Below the pieces are notes generated by a model. It saw only the letters and a program-made list of their open reading frames with translations, made no database searches and was not told where the DNA came from. DNA of 64,000 bases from Methylopila capsulata (GTDB taxonomy: Bacteria > Pseudomonadota > Alphaproteobacteria > Rhizobiales > Methylopilaceae): the NCBI RefSeq assembly GCF_016907975.1, contig NZ_JAFBCY010000005.1, forward strand, positions 216,425 to 280,424, read 5' to 3'. Position numbers and translations under genes: made by a program. Positions 36,772 to 45,457 of the stretch are shown piece after piece. The number at the start of each line of letters is the position of its first letter. Within the stretch, counting starts at the first letter, position 1.

Positions 36772-37991
36772 TCGGCGGCTCCCCGCGCAAGCGCGAGTCC
36801 CATGTCCCGTTCGATGCGGCCGAGCGCGCGGTCGATCATCCCGATCGCCTCGCCGATCTCGGCCTCCGTCACGATGAGCGGCGGCAGCAGGCGGACGACG
36901 TTGTCGCCGGCGCCGACGCTGAGCAGCCGCTCGGCGCGGAACGCCGCGGCGACATCGCCGTTCGGGATCGCGCAGCGCAGGCCGGTGAGCAGCCCCTCGC
37001 CGCGCACCTCGGTCACGAGCGACCGATGCGCGTCCACGACGCCCGCGAGCCTCTGCCGCAGCAGCAGGCCCATCCGGCGGACATGGTCGAGGAAGCCCGG
37101 CGCCAGCACGACGTCGAGCACGGCGTTGCCGACCGCCATGGCGAGCGGATTGCCGCCGAAGGTCGAGCCGTGAACGCCGGCGGTCATGCCGTCGGCCGCG
37201 GCGCGCGTGGCGAGGCAGGCGCCGAGCGGAAACCCGCCGCCGATGCCCTTGGCGATCGCCATAACGTCCGGGGTCACGCCGGACATCTCATGCGCGAACA
37301 GATGGCCCGTGCGGCCGACGCCGGTCTGGACCTCGTCGAACACCAGCAGCAGGCCGGTCCGGTCGCAGATCTCGCGCAGGGCCCGCAGGAACGCCGGCGG
37401 GACGAGACGGACGCCGCCCTCGCCCTGCAGGGGCTCGATCAGGATGCCGGCCGTCTCGGGCGTGATCGCCGCCTCGACGGCGTCGAGATCGCCGAACGGG
37501 ACCTGGTCGAAGCCTTCGACCTTGGGTCCGAAGCCCTCGATGTACTTGGCCTGGCCGCCGGCCGCGATCGTCGCCAACGTGCGGCCGTGGAACGCGCCTT
37601 CGAAGGTGATCAGCCGAAAGCGCTCGGGCTGGCCGTTGGCGTGGAAATGCTTGCGCGCCAGCTTGATCGACGCCTCAAGCGCCTCGGCGCCGGAGTTCGC
37701 GAAGAACACGACGTCGGCGAAGGTCGCGTCGACCAGTCGCTGCGCCAGCCGCTCGCCTTCCGGGATCCGGTAGAGGTTGGAGACGTGCCAGAGCTTCTGG
37801 GCCTGCGTCGTCAGCGCCTCGACCAGGTGAGGATGCGCATGGCCGAGCGAATTGACCGCGACGCCTGCGGCGAAGTCGAGGTAGCGCGCGCCCTCGGCGG
37901 TCTCCAGCCAGCAGCCCTCGCCTCGCTCGAAGGCGAGGTCCGCACGCGCAAAGACGGGCAGGAGCGGAGATGGAGACGGGGCGGGGGACAC
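36768..37991 (-). CDS. argD: Acetylornithine aminotransferase
   Basis: A class III PLP aminotransferase, 407 aa from the preferred GTG at 37991. Signature parts are [46 protein letters not shown] and the PLP lysine in [17 protein letters not shown]. The frame runs on to a GTG at 38099, but those 36 codons read through a terminator-like hairpin with a U-tract and are unlike ArgD N-termini. The GTG at 37991 has AAGGA about 11 bp upstream and starts just before [20 protein letters not shown] start at 38099 is not ruled out. Confidence 0.93.
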
Positions 37992-38057
37992 GGGATCGGC
38001 CGTCCTTGGCGGTTCGGCGGCGGCCGCTGTCGTCGTCGCGGCGCGCTCCAGGCGTCG

Positions 38058-38090
38058 AAAAAAAGAAAAGAGCCGCCCAGCCGAGCGGCC
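38058..38090 (-). terminator. Terminator-like hairpin in the argD leader
   Basis: On the minus strand GGCCGC (38090-38085) pairs with GCGGCT (38076-38071) around an 8-nt loop. It is followed by CTTTTCTTTTTTT (38070-38058), a typical intrinsic terminator shape. It lies about 12 nt downstream of the predicted argD transcription start, so it may act as an attenuator. Confidence 0.6.
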
Positions 38091-38108
38091 CTTCTCCACG
38101 ATTTCCGC

Positions 38109-38136
38109 ATGATAGGCGCCAAGGGCCTGCTGTCAA
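38109..38136 (-). promoter_or_regulatory. Sigma-70-type promoter for argD
   Basis: Minus strand TTGACA (38136-38131), 16-bp spacer, TATCAT (38114-38109). The -35 is a consensus match and the -10 matches five of six. The predicted start is near 38102, just before the leader hairpin. Confidence 0.6.
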
Positions 38137-38192
38137 TCCGCGCGCGTATGACGCTCTCGGCCCCGCAGCGCCAGCGACGCCTGTGCGTAAGC

Positions 38193-38388
38193 AGTGGATA
38201 AACGAAAACGCAGGAGCTGGGGAAAACCCCAGTGTTGCAGATCGGACTCTTTACGCTGAGTCGCCGCCTATCGTAGTTTAGATTTCATTAACGCAACGAC
38301 ATTTCGTGGCGACGAGATCCCAGGCGAACATGACGGCGGCGACGCCCGCGCGCGCGATCAGCGCGTAACGGCGAAGGCTTCCGGATTC
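38193..38388 (+). promoter_or_regulatory. gcrA control region with DnaA-like, CtrA-like and GANTC sites
   Basis: Upstream of gcrA are: a DnaA-box-like TTATCCACT (minus strand, 38193-38201, 8 of 9), two CcrM methylation sites GACTC (38245-38249) and GAGTC (38258-38262), and a third, GATTC, at 38384-38388. A CtrA-like box TTTA-N7-TTAA (38277-38291) matches the TTAA-N7-TTAA consensus except one base. A 6-bp palindrome CTGGGG-AAAA-CCCCAG is at 38217-38232. In Caulobacter gcrA is activated by DnaA and repressed by CtrA, so this arrangement is consistent. Confidence 0.55.
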
Positions 38389-38418
38389 CGCCTGAGACAA
38401 AGAGCTTTGGAGGATCCA

Positions 38419-38991
38419 ATGCAGTGGACCGACGAGCGGGTCGAGCTTCTGAAGAAGCTTTGGGCCGACGGCCTCAGCGCAAGCCAGATCGCGGCGGAAC
38501 TTGGCGGCGTGACCCGTAACGCCGTCATCGGCAAGGTCCATCGCCTCGGCCTGTCCGGCCGCGCCAAGGCGGCCCCGACCGCCGTCGCCCGCATCCGCAA
38601 GCCCGTCGCCTCGCCGACGCGCCCGGCGGCGTCGTCGGGCAACGGCGGCGCGTCCCGTCCGCAGCAGCAGGCGGTCTACGCCTCCCGCGGCAACGCCGCG
38701 CTTGCGGCGGCCCCCGTGATGGAGGCGCGCCATGTCGCGGCTCCGGCGCCCCGGCCTGTCGCGATGCAGCTCGTCGAGACGACGCCTTTCGCCTGCGAAA
38801 GCGTCACGATCATGGAGCTCAAGGAAAACATGTGCCGCTGGCCGCTGGGCGATCCGAGCCAGGCCGAGTTCCGCTTCTGCGGCGGCCGCTCGACCCCCGG
38901 CCACGCCTACTGCCCGCACCACGCGACCATCGCCTATCAGCCGGCCAACGACCGTCGACGCGATCGCCGGCCGATGATGCCCTCGCACTGA
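38419..38991 (+). CDS. gcrA: Cell-cycle regulator GcrA
   Basis: A 190-aa alphaproteobacterial transcription factor that binds sigma-70 RNA polymerase and methylated GANTC promoters. The N-terminus is diagnostic (MQWTDERVELLKKLWADGLSASQIAAELGG, then TRNAVIGKVHRLGLSGR). The C-terminus carries the conserved CRWPLGDPSQAEFRFCGGRSTPG..YCPHH, which may bind metal and contacts polymerase. The ATG at 38419 has a perfect GGAGG site 5 bp upstream, which rules against the in-frame TTG at 38407. Confidence 0.97.
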   Translation: MQWTDERVELLKKLWADGLSASQIAAELGGVTRNAVIGKVHRLGLSGRAKAAPTAVARIRKPVASPTRPAASSGNGGASRPQQQAVYASRGNAALAAAPVMEARHVAAPAPRPVAMQLVETTPFACESVTIMELKENMCRWPLGDPSQAEFRFCGGRSTPGHAYCPHHATIAYQPANDRRRDRRPMMPSH

Positions 38992-39010
38992 GCCGAGCGA
39001 CGTTCAAACA

Positions 39011-39047
39011 AAAGGCCGCCTGGGGCTCGGCCCCAGCGGCCTTTTTT
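39011..39047 (+). terminator. Strong, probably bidirectional terminator after gcrA
   Basis: GGCCGC-C-TGGGGC (39014-39026) pairs with GCCCCA-GCGGCC (39030-39041) around a TCG loop, followed by TTTTTT. An AAAA run on the left side allows it to end metZ transcription from the other strand as well. Confidence 0.92.
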
Positions 39048-39070
39048 GCGTCCGGCCGACGGCCGCCGCG

Positions 39071-40270
39071 TCACACCGCCTTGAGGGCGACGTCGATGTC
39101 CTCCAGCAGGTCGGAGACGTCCTCGAGCCCGACCGACAGCCGCAGCATGGCGTCAGAGATGCCGAGTTCGGCCCGGGCCGGCGGCGCGAGGCGCTGATGC
39201 GTCGTGGTCGCGGGATGGGTCAGGATCGACTTGGCGTCGCCGAGGTTGTTCGAGATCTTCACGACCTGCAGCGCGTTTCCGAAGCGGAAAGCGCCCGCCT
39301 TGCCGGCGTCGATCTCGAAGGCGACCAGCGTGCCGCCGCCCGCCATCTGCGCCTTCACCAGATCCGCCTGCGGATGGTCCGCCCGGCCGCAGTAGGTCAG
39401 CTTCGACACCTTGGGATGATCGGCGAGGAAATCTGCGACCGCGCCGGCGCTCGCCTGCGCCCGCTCCACCCGAAGCGCCAGCGTCTCCAGCCCCTTCGCC
39501 AGCGTCCAGGCGTTGAACGGCGACATCGCGGGACCGGTTTGCCGCAGGAAGTTGTGCAGGTGGTCCATCACGAACTTTTCGGAGCCGAGCACGACGCCGC
39601 CGAGCACCCGGCCCTGGCCGTCGATGTGCTTGGTGGCGGAGTAGACCACGACGTCCGCGCCGAGCTTCAGAGGCTGCTGCAGGATCGGCGTCGCGAACAC
39701 GTTGTCGACCACCAGCCGGGCGCCGGCCTCGTGCGCGATCGTGGCGATGGCCGCGATGTCGTAGACCTGCAGCGTCGGGTTGGTCGGGCTCTCGAGGAAC
39801 AGCACTTTGGTCTGCGGCCGGATGGCGGCGCGCCACTGCGCGAGGTCCGCCCCGTCGACCAGCGTCGCCGAAATGCCGAAGCGCGGGCAGAGGTCCTCGA
39901 CGACGTAACGGCAGGAGCCGAACAGCGCCTTCGCCGCCACCACGTGGTCGCCGGCGTTGAGCTGGCACAGCATCGCGGCGGTGACCGCGGCCATGCCGCT
40001 CGCGGTGGCGCGCCCGGCCTCGGCGCCTTCGAGCGCGATCATGCGTTTCTCGAAGGTGGCGACGGTGGGGTTGGAGAAGCGGGAGTAGATGAAGCCGGGG
40101 TCCCGCCCGTCGAACCGCGCCTCCGCCGCCTCCATCGTGTCGTAAGCGAAGCCGGAGGTGAGGTAGAGCGCCTCGGACATCTCGCCGTAGCCCGAGCGGG
40201 CCTCGCCCTCGTGGATCAGGCGCGTGGCCGGCTTTACGGCGCGGTCGAGGGGAAGCGGCGGACGGCTCAT
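39071..40270 (-). CDS. metZ: O-succinylhomoserine sulfhydrylase
   Basis: A 399-aa Cys/Met-metabolism PLP enzyme. The PLP-binding lysine is Lys214 in YSATKHIDGQGRVLGG, with SRFSNPTV, SGMAAV and ESPTNPTLQVYDI as family marks. It makes homocysteine directly from O-succinylhomoserine and sulfide. Cystathionine gamma-synthase is the alternative, but the GQGRVLGG stretch and the riboswitch context favour MetZ. Expression is probably SAM-controlled by the leader element upstream. Confidence 0.92.
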   Translation of the reverse strand: MSRPPLPLDRAVKPATRLIHEGEARSGYGEMSEALYLTSGFAYDTMEAAEARFDGRDPGFIYSRFSNPTVATFEKRMIALEGAEAGRATASGMAAVTAAMLCQLNAGDHVVAAKALFGSCRYVVEDLCPRFGISATLVDGADLAQWRAAIRPQTKVLFLESPTNPTLQVYDIAAIATIAHEAGARLVVDNVFATPILQQPLKLGADVVVYSATKHIDGQGRVLGGVVLGSEKFVMDHLHNFLRQTGPAMSPFNAWTLAKGLETLALRVERAQASAGAVADFLADHPKVSKLTYCGRADHPQADLVKAQMAGGGTLVAFEIDAGKAGAFRFGNALQVVKISNNLGDAKSILTHPATTTHQRLAPPARAELGISDAMLRLSVGLEDVSDLLEDIDVALKAV

Positions 40271-40338
40271 GGCGGTGCGACCTTCAGCGAACGGGCCGGG
40301 TCGCGACGTGACGCCCCGAACGGGGCTCGAGCGCGCAA

Positions 40339-40400
40339 TCCGGCCTTTTAGCGGGTTGTTTTAACGTGGCGGCAAGCCGGCCGGCCCAAGGAGCCACGAA
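40339..40400 (-). ncRNA. SAM-II (SAM_alpha) riboswitch of metZ
   Basis: The P1 stem is CGTGGC (40398-40393) paired to GCCACG (40370-40365). It is followed by the conserved single-strand TTAAAACAACCCGCTAAAAGG, the hallmark of SAM-II. The loop holds GGCCGGCCGGCTTGC. The usual GATTTG in the 5' part of the loop is replaced by CTCCTTG. Position and orientation, directly after a predicted promoter and before a methionine gene, fit SAM-II biology in Alphaproteobacteria. Confidence 0.78.
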
Positions 40401-40411
40401 GAATGGCGTCG

Positions 40412-40440
40412 GTCGTACTGCGCAGGTGCGCCAGCGTCAA
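40412..40440 (-). promoter_or_regulatory. Promoter of metZ
   Basis: Minus strand TTGACG (40440-40435), 17-bp spacer, TACGAC (40417-40412). The predicted transcript would begin a few bases before the riboswitch P1 stem. The -10 match is only moderate. Confidence 0.4.
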
Positions 40441-40499
40441 CGTTCGCGTACACGGGTCCGATATGCCGGCCGCCGGCGAGACAGCGAAGGGTCCGCGAC

Positions 40500-41600
40500 G
40501 TGGAACTGAGGGATGAGCGCCGCGGGGGAATTCTGCCGAGCCAGGCGATCGAGCGGCTGATCGCCGACGGCGGTCTCGTTCTCGACGCGCCGCCCGCCGA
40601 CGACCAGATCCAGCCCGCGAGCCTCGACCTTCGGCTCGGGCCTGTCGTCCACCGCGTGCGGGCGAGCTTCCTTCCCGGCGCGGGCCGCACGGTGGCGGAG
40701 CGGCTCGACGAGTTCCGGCTGCACACCATCGACCTCCGCCAGGGCGCCGTGCTCGAGACCGGCTGCGTCTACATCGCCCCGCTGATGGAGAGCCTCGCGC
40801 TGCCCGCGGACGTCGCCGGCGCGACCAACCCCAAGAGCTCGACCGGCCGCCTCGACGTCTTCACCCGCGTGATCGCCGACGGCGCGCGCGCCTTCGACGC
40901 CGTGCCCGCCGGCTACCGCGGCCCGCTGTTCGCCGAGATCAGCCCGCGTACCTTCCCCGTGCTGGTGCGGACCGGCTCCCGCCTGTCGCAGCTCCGGCTC
41001 CGCCAGGGCGAGGCCCGCCTCGACGACGCCGCGCTGGCCGCGCTGCAGGCGACCAGCCGGCTGATCGACACCGACGCGCCGGACGTCCACGGCGGCGTCG
41101 CGGTCACCGTCGACCTGCTCGGCGCGGACGACGCGATCATCGGCTGGCGGGGCAAGCGCCACACCGGCGTGGTCGACGTCGACGCCCGCGCCATGCAGGA
41201 CGTCTCGGAGTTCTGGGAGCCGATCCGCGCCGGCCGGTCCGGCCTCGTGCTCGATCCCGGCCAGTTCTACATCCTGGCCTCGCGCGAGGCGGTGCAGGTG
41301 CCGCCGGACCACGCGGCTGAGATGACGCCGTTCGACCCGCTCGTCGGCGAGTTCCGCGTGCACTACGCCGGCTTCTTCGACCCCGGCTTCGGCCACGTCG
41401 AGGGCCGCGGCGCCGGCGCGCGCGCCGTGCTCGAGGTGCGGAGCCACGAGGTGCCGTTCATCCTGGAGCACGGCCAGAACGTCGGCCGCCTCGTCTACGA
41501 GCGCATGCTGGAACGGCCGCGGACGCTCTACGGCGAACTCGCGACCTCGAACTACCAGGGCCAGGGCCTGAAGCTGTCGAAGCACTTCCGCGCGCCCTGA
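40500..41600 (+). CDS. dcd: dCTP deaminase, long alphaproteobacterial form
   Basis: A 366-aa protein related to Dcd (dCTP to dUTP), about twice the length of E. coli Dcd. The N-terminal half contains the dUTPase-fold segments ILPSQAIERLIADGGL, DDQIQPASLDLRLG and TNPKSSTGRLDVFTRVIAD. The second half repeats the fold (GQFYILASREAVQVPPDHAAEM..). The tandem-domain form is known in this class. The start is GTG. It is divergent from metZ. Confidence 0.9.
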   Translation: MELRDERRGGILPSQAIERLIADGGLVLDAPPADDQIQPASLDLRLGPVVHRVRASFLPGAGRTVAERLDEFRLHTIDLRQGAVLETGCVYIAPLMESLALPADVAGATNPKSSTGRLDVFTRVIADGARAFDAVPAGYRGPLFAEISPRTFPVLVRTGSRLSQLRLRQGEARLDDAALAALQATSRLIDTDAPDVHGGVAVTVDLLGADDAIIGWRGKRHTGVVDVDARAMQDVSEFWEPIRAGRSGLVLDPGQFYILASREAVQVPPDHAAEMTPFDPLVGEFRVHYAGFFDPGFGHVEGRGAGARAVLEVRSHEVPFILEHGQNVGRLVYERMLERPRTLYGELATSNYQGQGLKLSKHFRAP

Positions 41601-41633
41601 GCGCGGAAGCGCTGACGTCCGCCGCCGCCGTCG

Positions 41634-42272
41634 TCAGGCCAGCATCGGGTCGACGATCGCGCTGAAGCGCTCGAGGGTCAGGGCTCCCTGCTCCTTCCGC
41701 CCGCCGCTGAAGAAGAACGTCGGGGTGCCGGTCACGCCCGCGACCGCGCCGCCACGGGCCACCGTATTGACGTCGTCGAGCAGCTTCTGGTTGGAGAGAC
41801 AAGCCTCGAAGGCCTCGTTGGTCATGCCGACCTGCTTCATGACCCGCTTGAGCTCCGCGACCGGATCGGGCGCGTGCGCCCAGGTTTCGGAGCTGCGGTA
41901 GAGCAGGTCGATCGTCGAGTACCAGCGATCCTCCGGCGCGCAGCGCGCCAGCATGAAGCCGCCGGCCGCGAGCGCGTTCGTTGGGAACTCCCGCATGACG
42001 AAGCGGATCTTGCCGGGATCGACGTACTTCGCCTTGATCTGCGGCCAGGTGTTGAGGTGAAAGTTCAGGCAGTGATGGCAGGTGATCGACGCGTATTCGA
42101 TCACCTTGACCTTGGCGTCGGCCGGTCCGAACGCCTGTTCGGGAAGCGGTCCGGGCTTGGCGAGAGCGGCCTCGTCGACGGTCTGCGCCCGCAGCGGCGC
42201 GCCGCCCAGGGCCAGGCTCAGCGGGGCCGCGCCCATGGCGGCGAGCAGCGTTCGACGGCTTTGGCCGATCAT
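41634..42272 (-). CDS. DsbA-family thiol-disulfide oxidoreductase
   Basis: A 212-aa periplasmic thioredoxin-fold protein with a Tat-like signal (GQSRRTLLAAMGAAPLSLALGG) and the active site CHHC in EYASITCHHCLNFHLNTWP. The cis-proline loop is VTGTPTFFFSG. Such proteins oxidise or isomerise cysteines of exported proteins. The ATG at 42272 has a strong GGGAGGAC site. A third Cys pair candidate (ARCAPEDRW, ACLSNQ) could be a structural disulfide. Confidence 0.9.
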   Translation of the reverse strand: MIGQSRRTLLAAMGAAPLSLALGGAPLRAQTVDEAALAKPGPLPEQAFGPADAKVKVIEYASITCHHCLNFHLNTWPQIKAKYVDPGKIRFVMREFPTNALAAGGFMLARCAPEDRWYSTIDLLYRSSETWAHAPDPVAELKRVMKQVGMTNEAFEACLSNQKLLDDVNTVARGGAVAGVTGTPTFFFSGGRKEQGALTLERFSAIVDPMLA

Positions 42273-42422
42273 CTTCGTCCTCCCGAATGTCACGCTCACC
42301 GTGACGCCATCGCCCGGCGCCGGTTCAAGAGGGCGGAGATCACGAATAGGCGAGCGCCCGGCTATGCCCGCGGGGTCGATCGGTCGTCGGGAGGCGGCGA
42401 ACCGCCGCGCTTCACGTCTTCG

Positions 42423-42441
42423 AGCGGTCATCCGGACCGCT
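42423..42441. repeat. Short perfect inverted repeat upstream of yqhA
   Basis: AGCGGTC-ATCCG-GACCGCT, 7-bp arms with a 5-nt loop, 65 bp before the yqhA start. No T-tract follows, so an operator or small hairpin is more likely than a terminator. Confidence 0.4.
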
Positions 42442-42458
42442 TGCGGCGCATGCTATCC

Positions 42459-42478
42459 GGGGCCTTCGGCGCATCGCC
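42459..42478 (+). repeat. 20-bp dispersed repeat, copy 2
   Basis: Identical to 18524-18543 and in the same strand orientation. It lies 28 bp before the yqhA start. The two flanks share only a few further bases. Confidence 0.6.
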
Positions 42479-42505
42479 GATCGTCATCAACTCCGGAACC
42501 CGACT

Positions 42506-43048
42506 TTGTCCGCTGAAAAGCCCCTGTCCGCAGGCCGCCTGCGTCCGTTGCCTCTCGTCATCTTCAGCTCGCGCTGGCTCCAGTTGCCGCTCTATCTCGG
42601 CCTGATCCTCGCGCAGTGCGTCTACGTGTTCCAATTCCTGAAGGAGCTGTGGCACCTCGTGAGCCACGCCACCTCCTTCACCGAACAGCAGATCATGCTG
42701 ACCGTGCTCGGCCTGATCGACGTCGTGATGATCTCGAACCTGCTCGTGATGGTGATCGTCGGCGGCTACGAGACCTTCGTGTCCCGCCTCGGCCTCGCCG
42801 GCCACCCCGACCAGCCGGAATGGCTGAGCCACGTCAACGCCGGCGTGCTGAAGGTGAAGCTCGCCATGGCGATCATCGGCATCTCGTCGATCCATCTGCT
42901 GCGCACCTTCATCGAGGCCGGCAAGATCGGAGTGCCCGGCGGGCTCACCTCCGAAGGCGTGATGTGGCAGACCATCATCCATTCGATCTTCATCCTCTCG
43001 GCCATCGGCATCGCCTTCGTCGACAAGATGACGCAGCAGGAGCACTGA
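42506..43048 (+). CDS. YqhA / TIGR00645 family inner-membrane protein
   Basis: A 180-aa protein with four predicted membrane helices. The family pattern is FSSRWLQLPLYLGLILAQCVYVFQFLKELWHL, then LGLIDVVMISNLLVMVIVGGYETFVSR, and SIHLLRTFIEAGK. A TTG start gives the usual N-terminus. The function is unknown. Confidence 0.88.
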   Translation: MSAEKPLSAGRLRPLPLVIFSSRWLQLPLYLGLILAQCVYVFQFLKELWHLVSHATSFTEQQIMLTVLGLIDVVMISNLLVMVIVGGYETFVSRLGLAGHPDQPEWLSHVNAGVLKVKLAMAIIGISSIHLLRTFIEAGKIGVPGGLTSEGVMWQTIIHSIFILSAIGIAFVDKMTQQEH

Positions 43049-43151
43049 GCGGGGCGCAGGCCCCGGGCGTCGCCTCGGTCCGGGGTTGATCCCGACGGCG
43101 TGATCGGGCGATGACTTCTGCGGCCCACTCGCGCCGCAGGAGACCCGAGCC

Positions 43152-43652
43152 ATGATCTCAGCCCGCCTCTCGCCCGCCGTCGCGCTCTCCATTCTCGCGT
43201 TCGGCCCGAGCGCCGCCACGGCGCAGGAGGCCCCCGACGTCTGGAGCTCCGGCTACCAGATGGGCGCGTTCTGGGCGGCGGTCTCCACCAAGGGCGGCGA
43301 CGTGCTCTCATTCTCCTGCGGCGAGGGCGGCGGCCCCCATGTTCAAAAGGGAGCTTCGGCGCGCGTGGTGCTGGCCTCGATCAAGGGACAGGCGGCGACG
43401 CGCCAGAAGATCGAGGCGCAGTTCGCCGCGGACGGGCTGTCGGTCGCCTTGCCCATGACCGCGTCGGAGGGAGAACTGACGCTCGGCCAGGGCGCCGACC
43501 CCGCCGCCCTGGCCAAGCTCCTGGGCGCGCTTCGGACCGCCAAGACCGTGTCGGTCGCGATCGAGGGCGTCTCGACGTCCTTCGCGTCGACAGGATCAAG
43601 CGAAGCGCTCGAAGGCGTCGCCGGCTGCGCCAAGGCGCAGGCGAAACCCTAA
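43152..43652 (+). CDS. Small secreted protein, function unknown
   Basis: A 166-aa protein with a clear signal peptide cleaved near ATA-QE (about residue 24). The mature part has a W-rich start (DVWSSGYQMGAFWAAVST) and two cysteines, one in SFSCGEGGG and one near the C-terminus in GVAGCAKA, probably disulfide-linked in the periplasm. The ATG is preceded by AGGAGAC. No family could be named. Confidence 0.7.
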   Translation: MISARLSPAVALSILAFGPSAATAQEAPDVWSSGYQMGAFWAAVSTKGGDVLSFSCGEGGGPHVQKGASARVVLASIKGQAATRQKIEAQFAADGLSVALPMTASEGELTLGQGADPAALAKLLGALRTAKTVSVAIEGVSTSFASTGSSEALEGVAGCAKAQAKP

Positions 43653-43662
43653 GGACGGCGCC

Positions 43663-44409
<747 letters not shown>

Positions 44410-44457
44410 TCAGCGAATGCAACGCCCCTCCCGCCGTCCGCGCGGTCATGGCTCTGG

Positions 44458-44620
44458 CGTCCGGCCGGTCTTCTGGCTCGGGATCGTCCCGGGCGCGGCG
44501 CCTTCCCGGCCTCGTCGGCCAGTGGCGTCATGCCGTCCCGGTCCCCCTCACAGCGTCGGGCACGCCGCGGGTTCGCACCGCGTTTCCGATTCTCCCGCTC
44601 GCGCGGGCACCGAACGAGGC
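44458..44620 (-). ncRNA. Cobalamin (AdoCbl) riboswitch of bluB
   Basis: Read on the minus strand in order: GGTGCCC, GGGAGAATCGGAA, CGGTGCGAACCCG, GCCCGACGCTGTGAGGGGGAC, the B12 box region GCCACTGG...GGGAAGGC, and the closing GAGCCAGAAGACCGGCC. All conserved blocks of the class are present in correct order. The 3' boundary is about 64 nt before the bluB ATG. Confidence 0.93.
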
Positions 44621-44734
44621 GGATGCTAGCGGCGCAGGCCGCGACGGCCAAGCCGCCGATGGTCGCGGATGTGTCCCAGCCGGCGCCGCGCGACGAGACG
44701 GGCCTCGTCGCGCGGTCCAGGTCTACGGTCGATT

Positions 44735-45457
44735 TCAGGAGGCGGGCACGTTCACGCCTGCGGAGAACTTGTCGTTCGGACAGTGCGGGTGGCCGCTGAG
44801 GTCGTTGAACGTCAGCCGGTCGTTGCCCTCGGACGGCGCGGCCGAAAGCCTGTTCCGGGCCCGGAACGCCGTCGAATGGTCCGCGCAGGCGGTGTCGCCC
44901 GACAGTCCCAGGCCTCCAACGGCCTTGGTTCCGCTGTAGAGGCCGAGGCCGCCGCCGAAGGTGATCGTGCCGCCGACGCGTTTGCCGATCAACGGATCCT
45001 CTGGGGTGCCGAACTTGGAATAGTCGCCGTCGAACACCGCGGAACCGTCGAGCGGATTGCCCGCCGCGAGACCGAAGAGGGGATTGCCGCCGCTTGGGCT
45101 GCCCTGAACCCAAGGGTAGAGCATCGCCGTCGAGATCGGCGCCCCATCAAGGCTGAGGCCGTTCGCCGTAAACGCCTTGGCGGCTGCGATCTGCCGGCTG
45201 AGCAGCCACTGGGATCCAACGGTCGATCCCGAATAGGCCACCGCGCAGACCGCTCCGCTCCGGTTCACGACAACTGCCCAGAAATGATTGTTCAAGCCCG
45301 TCGAGTCCGCGTCGTCCGCGCGCATAAGCGCCGACTTCAGCGCCGCATGAGTGGTCGGGCAGTCTTCGGCGCGCGCCGCGTCCGCACCTGCGATGGCCGC
45401 AAAGCCAGCCACAGCTATCGCGCACGCGAACGCGCGCCTCGTCTTCTGAAGGTTCAT
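44735..45457 (-). CDS. GlcG/HbpS-family heme-binding-like secreted protein
   Basis: A 240-aa protein with a signal peptide ending near ARA-ED (about residue 30). The core fits the GlcG/HbpS family: HFWAVVVNRSGAVCAVAYSG, SRQIAAAKAFTANGLSL, STAMLYPWVQGSPSGGNPLFGL, and GGGLGLYSGTKAVGGLGLSGDTACADHS. HbpS of Streptomyces binds and degrades heme outside the membrane, while other members have unknown roles. It is a single-gene unit, upstream of a 396-bp non-coding gap. Confidence 0.8.
   Translation of the reverse strand: MNLQKTRRAFACAIAVAGFAAIAGADAARAEDCPTTHAALKSALMRADDADSTGLNNHFWAVVVNRSGAVCAVAYSGSTVGSQWLLSRQIAAAKAFTANGLSLDGAPISTAMLYPWVQGSPSGGNPLFGLAAGNPLDGSAVFDGDYSKFGTPEDPLIGKRVGGTITFGGGLGLYSGTKAVGGLGLSGDTACADHSTAFRARNRLSAAPSEGNDRLTFNDLSGHPHCPNDKFSAGVNVPAS

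Noticed and set aside
38058..38099. N-terminal extension of argD starting at GTG 38099
   Set aside because: It reads through a hairpin with a seven-T tract and yields a basic stretch unlike ArgD N-termini. Kept only as an alternative start.
38193..38201. DnaA-box-like sequence considered as part of a replication origin
   Set aside because: Only one box, no AT-rich unwinding element or dnaA/hemE-type neighbours. A gcrA control site is the better reading.
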